From assembly GCA_949289925.1 (NCBI GenBank), contig CASEPW010000057.1, positions 1 to 5,638 of the forward strand: a DNA stretch of 5,638 nucleotides, in the 5' to 3' direction. A program made the translations under genes and the position numbers. Source of the DNA: an uncultured Mycoplasmataceae bacterium (GTDB taxonomy: Bacteria; Bacillota_I; Bacilli_A; Mycoplasmatales; Mycoplasmoidaceae). This document shows positions 1-5,569 of the stretch, in pieces (position 1 is the stretch's first letter; each line of letters opens with the position of its first letter). The notes under the pieces were generated by a model. That model saw only the letters and a program-made list of their open reading frames with translations. It had not been told where the DNA came from and made no database searches.

Positions 1-57
1 AAATAATATAATCAATAATTATTTCCATTTTTCTAGATTTCCATGATTTTCCCTATT
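1..57. other. upstream non-coding region, A+T-rich
   Basis: No convincing gene lies here. A perfect TATAAT occurs at 7-12, but its -35 region would fall outside the window, so a promoter cannot be judged. From about 21 a pyrimidine-rich tract contains ATTTCCAT at 21-28 and 37-44, followed by ATTTTCCC at 46-53 and ATTTTCC at 55-61. On the minus strand an ATG at 28-26 opens a frame that runs off the window edge after nine codons, too short to call a gene. Confidence 0.4.
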
Positions 58-89
58 TTCCTCCAATAAGTGCCATTTTATTGAAGGGA
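58..89. repeat. imperfect inverted repeat upstream of cas9
   Basis: The arms 58-69 (TTCCTCCAATAA) and 78-89 (TTATTGAAGGGA) can form a 12-position stem around an 8-base loop, GTGCCATT. There is one C-A mismatch (63/84) and one T-G wobble (59/88). No T-run follows, so it does not look like an intrinsic terminator. It sits immediately upstream of the cas9 -10 box, and its loop covers the best -35 candidate, so it could be an operator. In a longer transcript it would hide the SD-like AAGGG in a stem with TCCTCC. The structure is seen in the sequence; the function is inference. Confidence 0.35.
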
Positions 90-100
90 TATAGTATAAT
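70..100 (+). promoter_or_regulatory. probable cas9 promoter
   Basis: A perfect -10 box TATAAT lies at 95-100. The best -35 candidate is GTGCCA at 70-75, four of six matches to TTGACA with a 19-bp spacer, so the -35 is weak. Transcription would be expected to start about seven bases past the -10, near 106-108. That almost coincides with the GTG start codon and would make a leaderless or nearly leaderless mRNA. The only SD-like run, AAGGG at 84-88, is too far from the start codon and would lie upstream of that start point. Confidence 0.5.
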
Positions 101-107
101 TGTTTAT

Positions 108-3100
108 GTGAAAAAAGACAAAAAGAAAATTAATATTGGTTTTGATATAGGAACAACTTCTGTTGGTTGAAGTATTTTAGATAATGATTGAAACATCATT
201 GATATGGGCGTTAGATTATTTGATGATCCTGCAAACGCAAAAGATGGTAAATTAGAGAATGAAAAAAGAAGAAGTTCGAGAACACAAAGAAGAAGAATCA
301 GAAGAATAAGAACTAGAAAAGATATCTTTACTAATTTTTTAATTGATAAAAATTGAATTACAAGCAAGGATGAATTAGCTGATTTAATTAATGTTGATAT
401 TAGTGATTTTGATGTAAACAATCCAGTTGAATTGAAGGTGAAAGCATTGAAACAAAAAATTTCAAGAAATGAATTGATTTTTCTTCTATTTCATTATTTA
501 CATCATCGTGGTTATTTTTATATTACTGAAGAAGAATTAGATGAAAAAAATATTAACAATGATGAACAAATTTTCCCTTCTGAAAAACAACTTGAATTTT
601 ATAACGAAAATGGATACTATAAAGGTGCATTGATTAATCAAAATTTTTCTGCTTTTCAATGAAAAAATGAAATTACTCAACTATTAAAAACTCAAAAAAT
701 GGATGATGGTTTTATAAAAGAATATTTAGAAATTTTTTCACTAGTAAGAGATTTTTCACAAGGACCAGGAAATGAAAAATCCCCCACAAAATATGGTTGT
801 TATAGATTAGAAGATGGTAAAGTAATAAAAAAATGTGAAAATCTTTGAGATTTAACAGTTGGTAAATGTACTTATTATCCAAATGAATTTCGTGGTGGTA
901 AGAATTCACCAATTGCTGAAGTTTTTAATCTATTAAATGACATTAATAATTTGTATTTATCTAATGATAGAAACAAGAAATTACAAGGTGAAACTAAAAA
1001 ATACATTTTTAATGAAATTGATAAATCATTTAATGTTAAAGATATTGAAAAAGCTAAAAAGATTAATGTTAATTTAAAACTAATTTCAAAATGTCTTAAT
1101 CATAATAATAGTAATCAAAATGAGCTTGAATATTCAATTGACAATATTTATGGTTATAGAAAAAATAATGATAAAGAAGAATTTACGGAACTTAAAAATT
1201 GATTTTCCATTTGTAAATGAATGATATTGAATAGAATAGTTGATAAAGTATCTATAACAGATTTGCATGTATTAAATAAAGCAAATGATATTTTTGTTTT
1301 GTTATCTAGACATAAAGATGTTTTTAAACAACTTGAAGTATTAGAGCAATCTTTCCCAAATTCTAATAATGAATATAACAAAAAATTACTACATGATTTA
1401 AAAGGATTATCTGCAACACATTCTTTATCATATAAAGCTATGAATCATTATATTGAATATTGTTTTAAAAATTTAGATCATTCAATAAATCAAATGGTTT
1501 ATTTTAATATAAATAAAAAGAATGATATAGATAGTTTAAATAATCAAAAATATTTCAAAAAAGGTTTGTATGATGATGAAATCATTTCTCCAACAACAAG
1601 AAGAGCATTTAACCAATGTATAGCAATTATGAATAAAATATTAAAATTGTATGCTTTTGATTTTGAAATTGATAACATAACCTTTGAGTTAGCAAGAGAT
1701 AAAAATTCTGCAGAAGAAAGAAAATCTATTGAAAGATCACAAAAACAAAACAAAAAAATTATTGATGAAATTTGTTCTGAAGAACAAATTAATAAAGATT
1801 CATTAAATTCGCAACAAAGAGAAAGATTAAAGCTTTGAAAAGAACAAAATGGAATTGACATATATGATGGTGAAGAAATTTCAATTAGTGATGTTTTAAG
1901 TGGTAATGGTTTAAATGTTGATCATATTATTCCTTTCTCTATATCAGCTATGAACAGTATGTCCAATAAAGTGTTAACAAAGGCATATTTAAATAAAGAT
2001 AAATCAAATAAAACTCCATATCAATGATTAGATTCAAAGGGTCAATATGAAAAATTTAAGGATAGAGTATTAAAAACTTTTATAAGTGATAAAAAAAACA
2101 AAAATAAAATTGATAATTTATTATTTGAGTTGGATCCTTTGAAAAATATAGATGGATTTATTGAAAGGAATTTAGTTGATACAAGATATGCTTCTAGAAT
2201 TGTTTTAAATACTTTTCAAGATTTTTTTAAAAATAATTCCAATTACCCAGAAGCTAAAATTAAGGTTATTAATGGTTCATTGACAAATTTTGCAAGATAT
2301 CAATTATTCAAAAAAAATAATAAGCCGTATTTACATAAAGACAGAGATCTTTATTGTCATCATGCAATTGATGCTTCAATTGTTGCTTTTTTAGGAATGA
2401 ATCATCAAATTAAACTTCTAACTAGTTATTGAAATAATAAACAAAGAAATTTTGATACACGTCTAACTATTGATCATGACAGTAAACAATTGATTGATGA
2501 AAAAACTGGTGAAGTTATTGATATTACAAAAACATGAGAATCTAATGAAAAAATAAATAATTTTGGTAAAAAATTATCTGAATGAAATGATTTGAATAAT
2601 GATTTTAAAGATAAAGTTAAATTTTCAAGAAAAATCAATAATAAAAATAATATTCAATTATCAAATGAAACAATTTATTCGTTTAAATGAATGGATGATA
2701 AAAAAACTCATGGTTATATAATTAATAATTTAAACTTATTAGATATTGAAGTTGAAAAATTAAATAAGTATTTTGTCAATGAATATATAGATGATGAATT
2801 ACTAGAAAAATTATATGTTTATAAATATGATATTAATTTATATAACAATCTAAAAATAATTTATAATAGATACCACCAAGATGGAAGCAAAATTAATCCT
2901 TTTATTAGTTACATGAAAGAAGAATATAATATTGAAAAACCAAAGTTCATTCTAATAGATAATAAAAGAGTTAAAAAATTAAGACAAATTGTAGAAAAAA
3001 AGAATAGTGATAATATAATTATTTTAAATAAAAATCATAGTGGTAATGCTATACTTGAATCATTAAATTGAATTGAGATTAGAATCTATAAAAATGTAAA

Positions 3101-3461
3101 AAATAAACTAATTCTTCTACCTATAAATCAAAAAGTATTAACAACAGACAAAAAAAGTAATAAATTAGTTATAGATAATAATAAACTTGAAAACATTTTA
3201 AAAGTATTAGAAATATCTAATAATAATTTTATAAAAATAGTTAGAGGTACTTGTTTTATGAATAAACACAATAATAGATTGTATTATTGTTCAGGATCAA
3301 CAAATGGAAAGATAGAAATTAAAGCATTGTATGCCACTAATGAAAAGGCAGGTTTTAGAAAGCAAATGCAAATCCCTTTATCAACTATAGCAAATGAATA
3401 TTATATTATTGATGTTGATATTTTAGGAAAAATTTACAATAAAAGAGAAATTAAGTTATAA
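108..3461 (+). CDS. cas9: Cas9, compact type II-A CRISPR RNA-guided endonuclease (1117 aa, genetic code 4)
   Basis: Cas9 is the effector that, loaded with crRNA and tracrRNA, cuts both strands of matching DNA. RuvC-I is at residues 8-21 (IGFDIGTTSVGW) with D13. The arginine-rich bridge helix is at about 53-71. A REC lobe follows and contains the LNDINNL segment near 276-282. RuvC-II is FELARD with E527. The HNH domain has VDHIIP with D605 and H606, then NKVLTKAYLNK with N629. RuvC-III is HHAID with H752 and D755. The remaining C-terminus should hold the PAM-interacting domain and ends in a DILGKIY segment resembling the SaCas9 tail. E527-H606 and H606-D755 spacings (79 and 149) nearly equal those of S. 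aureus Cas9 (1053 aa); the extra length is mainly before E527. All 14 Trp codons are TGA and there is no frameshift. GTG at 108 places D13 at the usual depth; no in-frame ATG lies upstream, though ATT at 99 or TTG at 81 are formally possible. No Shine-Dalgarno sequence is at normal spacing. Confidence 0.98.
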
Positions 3462-3462
3462 T
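3433..3462 (+). promoter_or_regulatory. tracrRNA promoter overlapping the cas9 stop codon
   Basis: The -35 TTTACA at 3433-3438 (five of six matches) and a perfect -10 TATAAT at 3457-3462 are separated by 18 bp. This is the best sigma-70-type promoter in the window. The TAA stop of cas9 (3459-3461) lies inside the -10 box. The expected start is close to 3469, exactly where the first hairpin of the tracrRNA begins, which supports the assignment. Read-through from cas9 would also cover this RNA. Confidence 0.75.
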
Positions 3463-3484
3463 ATTATTGCAACAATTGTGTTGC

Positions 3485-3516
3485 TAGACTACATAAAAAT
3501 GATACTAAGTCAAGAT
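3485..3516 (+). repeat. anti-repeat within tracrRNA
   Basis: Bases 3486-3505 are the exact reverse complement of repeat positions 12-31. Bases 3506-3516 continue the pairing through repeat positions 11-1 with four G-U wobbles (3506, 3509, 3510, 3514), and 3485 pairs with repeat A32. The duplex is 32 positions long with no bulge or mismatch. Repeat positions 33-36 (AAAC) stay unpaired. Confidence 0.93.
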
Positions 3517-3535
3517 AAGACTTTATGTCGAACAC

Positions 3536-3560
3536 GCTCCAGAATTGCTGGAGCTTTTTT
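3536..3560 (+). terminator. intrinsic terminator, 3' end of tracrRNA
   Basis: A perfect 7-bp stem GCTCCAG (3536-3542) and CTGGAGC (3548-3554) with loop AATTG is followed directly by six T (3555-3560). It is among the most G+C-rich short stretches of the window. It ends the tracrRNA and also serves as its last hairpin. The cas1 ATG lies only 15 bases past the T-run, so it should reduce transcription from cas9 into the adaptation genes. Confidence 0.92.
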
Positions 3561-3575
3561 ATTGTAATTTTTAAA

Positions 3576-4451
3576 ATGGGCTGAAAAATAATAGAAATTG
3601 AAAACGCGGAAAGAATGAGTCTTTTTTTAAATAATTTAGTTATTTTGCAAGAAGATAATAAAATAACTATTCCTATCAATGATATTGATGTGCTATTAAT
3701 TAATAATTACAAGATAAATATAAGTGTTCAATTAATAAATGCTTTAACTGAATCAAATATTTTAATAATAATTTGTAATAATAATTATTTGCCTCAATCA
3801 TTTATAGTTCCAATTATAGGAAATTGAAATACATTAAAAATATTATCTACACAACTATCATGAAATCACATTTATAAATCATCACTATGAAAAAACATCA
3901 TTAAACAAAAGATATATAATCAAAGTTGTATTCTAAAAAATGTTTTAAATTCAGATGAGTATTTAAAATTAATTAATTTATTAAATGAAATTAAAGAATA
4001 TGATGTTTCTAATCGTGAAGGTCATGCATCAAAAATATATTGACACAATTTATTTGGTAAAAATTTTAAAAGACATGATGATGATTATTATAATAGATTA
4101 TTAAATTATGGTTATACTATTCTTAGAGGTTATGTAACAAGATCAATAATTAAAAAAGGTTTGGATCCTAGAATTTCATTATTTCACAAATCTTTCCATA
4201 ATTATTTTGCTCTTGCTAGTGACTTAATGGAACCGTTTAGAGTGATAATTGATTATGAAGTATATAAAATATCATTATTAGGTGAAGTTAATTTTTTTGA
4301 ACATAAAGAAATATTATTAAAAAGTTTCAACAAAAAAATCTTAGTTGATAATAAAAAGCAATTCATAAATAATGCTATTGATATTTTTATTGATTCAATT
4401 GTAAATCAAAAACAATTACCAAAAATTAATCTAGATTATGAGTCTTTATAG
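3576..4451 (+). CDS. cas1: Cas1, CRISPR integrase (291 aa, type II)
   Basis: Cas1 forms the integrase complex with Cas2 that inserts new spacers at the leader end of the array. The length is typical of type II Cas1. The start MGWKIIEI resembles the AGWR start of streptococcal Cas1. NREGHA gives the metal-binding glutamate E148. HKSFHNYFALASDLMEPFR supplies H204 and D216, aligning with the HANQF...ASDIMEPFR block of S. pyogenes Cas1. All five Trp codons (W3, W84, W96, W105, W156) are TGA; the stop is TAG. ATG at 3576 follows the tracrRNA terminator by 15 bases. I see no Shine-Dalgarno sequence and no clear promoter of its own, so expression probably depends on terminator read-through or a weak unrecognised promoter. 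Its 3' end overlaps cas2 by 14 bases. Confidence 0.97.
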
Positions 4452-4764
4452 AAGAATGAGATTACTTCTACTATTTGATTTACCATCAATTGAATCATAT
4501 GAAAAAAAAGAATATTTAATTTTTAGAAAAACTTTACTAAGAAATGGTTATATGATGATGCAGTTTTCTGTTTATATGAAATGTGTGAATACACAAACTA
4601 AAATAGATCAAGAAGTACTAAAATTAAAAAAATATATTCCAAAAAATGGGAACATAAGAATTATAGCTGTTACTGAACAACAATATCAAAATATGTATAT
4701 TTTACTTGGCAACAAAAAAATTAATGAAATTTATAATAACACAGAGAGGTATATAAAAATATAA
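4438..4764 (+). CDS. cas2: Cas2, CRISPR adaptation protein (108 aa, type II)
   Basis: Cas2 bridges Cas1 dimers in the spacer-integration complex. The ferredoxin-like fold is visible as MRLLLLFDLP (residues 7-16, D14 being the conserved acidic residue), then FRKTLLRNGYMMMQFSVY (29-46) and a GNIRIIAVTEQQYQNM strand-helix (71-86), all aligning well with S. pyogenes Cas2. ATG at 4438 is chosen because S. pyogenes Cas2 has a similar short MSYRY lead before its MRM; the internal ATG at 4456 is the alternative. The 14-base overlap with the end of cas1 and the lack of a Shine-Dalgarno sequence suggest translational coupling. No Trp occurs. Confidence 0.96.
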   Translation: MSLYRRMRLLLLFDLPSIESYEKKEYLIFRKTLLRNGYMMMQFSVYMKCVNTQTKIDQEVLKLKKYIPKNGNIRIIAVTEQQYQNMYILLGNKKINEIYNNTERYIKI

Positions 4765-5507
4765 TGTTGAAAATAGAGAATAATAACAACTATTGAGAAT
4801 TTGAATTTTATGGCTTAAAAATAATTGATTGCCAAAATACTGCAAAATTCTTTAAAGAATTTAAAAAATCAAAAATTACTATTAATAATAGGACAATAAA
4901 AAATGATGATATCATCTATATTAATGAACTAACAAAAATAAGTGATCTTCTATCATTTAATAAAAAATCATTTTTAATAGAAAATATAGTAGATATAGAA
5001 CAAAAAAATAATCTAATAAATAAGGATAATTTAACAAAAATAATTAGGATGATAAATGATAAATACAATTATGAAATTTTAGAAGAATGTGATGGTGATT
5101 TATTAAAAATAATTGGGTCATTAATCCAATTAACAAGTGAAGAATATTTAAATAAAGAAATTTTAAAAATATTGTTATCAAATAACTACAATAGTAGTAA
5201 ATTATTTATTATAGATAACATTTCATGAATTAATATTGAAGATATTTCAATACATTTAAATGAACATCATTTTATTTTTTTAACAAATGATTTTAGAAAT
5301 TATATAAAAAAAATAAATGATTTAGAAGAAGTATTAATAGTTAAAGATAATTTAGAAATATCTGAATTATATGATTCACAAAAAATTTGTGCATATTTAG
5401 AAAAAAATATAAATGAACCAATAAATAATAAACAGTTCAATATTTTTATAAATGAAAAAGATTCACTTTTTTCACTTAGATTGTTATCTTTAATAAGAAA
5501 AATTTAA
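4764..5507 (+). CDS. csn2: Csn2-family adaptation protein, divergent (247 aa)
   Basis: Csn2 is a ring-forming tetramer that binds DNA ends and is needed for spacer acquisition in type II-A. Position (last cas gene before the array), size and secondary-structure pattern support the call. SFLIENIVDIEQKNNLINKD (69-88) and the hydrophobic strand KLFIIDNISWI (146-156, with D151), followed by a helix and a second strand HFIFLTND, resemble the region of S. pyogenes Csn2 around KKLLIFVNSG and LTVLFLEPRE. No Walker A motif is visible, as in other Csn2 proteins. Overall identity to streptococcal Csn2 looks low, so this is probably a mollicute-specific subfamily. ATG overlaps the cas2 stop by one base (TAATG). 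GAGGT at 4746-4750 may serve as a Shine-Dalgarno sequence, 13 bases upstream. Both Trp codons are TGA. The subfamily is uncertain. Confidence 0.87.
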
Positions 5508-5542
5508 ATTTTTGGCCAAAAATATAAAAAAAATTTAAATTT
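5501..5542 (+). repeat. two direct repeats AATTTAAATTT flanking the palindrome
   Basis: The 11-mer AATTTAAATTT occurs at 5501-5511 and 5532-5542, offset by 31 bp, about three DNA helical turns. The first copy contains the csn2 stop codon; the second runs into the ATTTGAC anchor. Simple A/T content makes chance recurrence possible. Confidence 0.55.
5508..5523. repeat. 16-bp perfect palindrome in the leader
   Basis: ATTTTTGGCCAAAAAT is self-complementary without a loop, the form expected for a site bound by a dimeric protein rather than an RNA hairpin. The GGCC core is notable in such A+T-rich DNA. It begins one base after the csn2 stop codon. Confidence 0.7.
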
Positions 5543-5545
5543 GAC
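5508..5545 (+). promoter_or_regulatory. CRISPR leader with ATTTGAC anchor
   Basis: The 38 bases between the csn2 stop and the first repeat form the visible leader, shorter than the roughly 100-bp leaders often described; functional parts may extend into csn2. It ends in ATTTGAC (5539-5545) directly against the repeat, one base from the ATTTGAG anchoring sequence that directs spacer insertion in streptococcal type II-A systems. It also holds a 16-bp palindrome and a TATAAA at 5523-5528 that could be a -10 box, though no good -35 lies before it. Confidence 0.8.
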
Positions 5546-5569
5546 ATTTTGGTTTGGTATCATTTTTAT
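5541..5569 (+). promoter_or_regulatory. possible array promoter spanning the leader-repeat junction
   Basis: A perfect -35 TTGACA at 5541-5546 is made by the last five leader bases plus the first base of repeat 1. A -10 candidate TTTTAT (four of six) lies at 5564-5569 with an ideal 17-bp spacer. Transcription would start near 5576, just before spacer 1, giving a crRNA with almost no upstream repeat, as known for intra-repeat promoters in Neisseria type II-C. The -10 is weak, so this is tentative. Confidence 0.4.

Larger units (their letters stand above)
3469..3560 (+). ncRNA. tracrRNA (about 92 nt)
   Basis: This RNA pairs with the repeat part of crRNA, recruits RNase III and forms the scaffold held by Cas9. 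Parts in order: a 5' hairpin GCAACA/TGTTGC (3469-3474, 3479-3484); the anti-repeat at 3485-3516, which pairs with repeat positions 1-32 without a mismatch; a linker AA; a nexus hairpin GAC-TTTAT-GTC (3519-3529); a short single-stranded AACAC stretch; and a terminal hairpin GCTCCAG/CTGGAGC (3536-3554) with six T. The order anti-repeat, nexus, terminator is that of known tracrRNAs, and the strand is fixed by the terminator and the array orientation. It lies between cas9 and cas1. Compared with S. pyogenes there is one hairpin after the nexus rather than two. The exact 5' end is inferred from the promoter. Confidence 0.92.

Noticed and set aside
1..28. divergent minus-strand gene starting with ATG at 28-26
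   Set aside because: Only nine codons are visible before the window edge and no Shine-Dalgarno sequence is properly spaced; the GGAGG at 64-60 is too far away. The nearer ATG at 44-42 hits TAG after three codons.
104..421. minus-strand open frames of 66-105 codons at 104-421, 712-912, 1154-1381, 1544-1861 and 3464-3679
   Set aside because: They lie opposite cas9, or opposite the tracrRNA and the start of cas1, lack recognisable domains, and are expected by chance in A+T-rich DNA.
108..3461. cas9 as a pseudogene broken by many in-frame TGA codons
   Set aside because: Every TGA falls at a place where Trp is plausible (for example VGW in RuvC-I), all pieces share one frame, all catalytic residues are present, and cas1 and csn2 show the same pattern. 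This is genetic code 4, not decay.
3380..3484. long tracrRNA form acting as a natural guide to the cas9 promoter, as in S. pyogenes
   Set aside because: I found no repeat-like segment before the anti-repeat and no guide-like match to the cas9 promoter in the upstream sequence.
3561..3575. TGTAAT at 3563-3568 as the -10 box of a cas1 promoter
   Set aside because: TTGCTG at 3545-3550 is only 12 bp upstream and no other -35-like sequence is at a workable distance.
5508..5523. leader palindrome as a csn2 transcription terminator
   Set aside because: It has no loop and only four G-C bases, and it is followed by AATATAAAA rather than a T-run.
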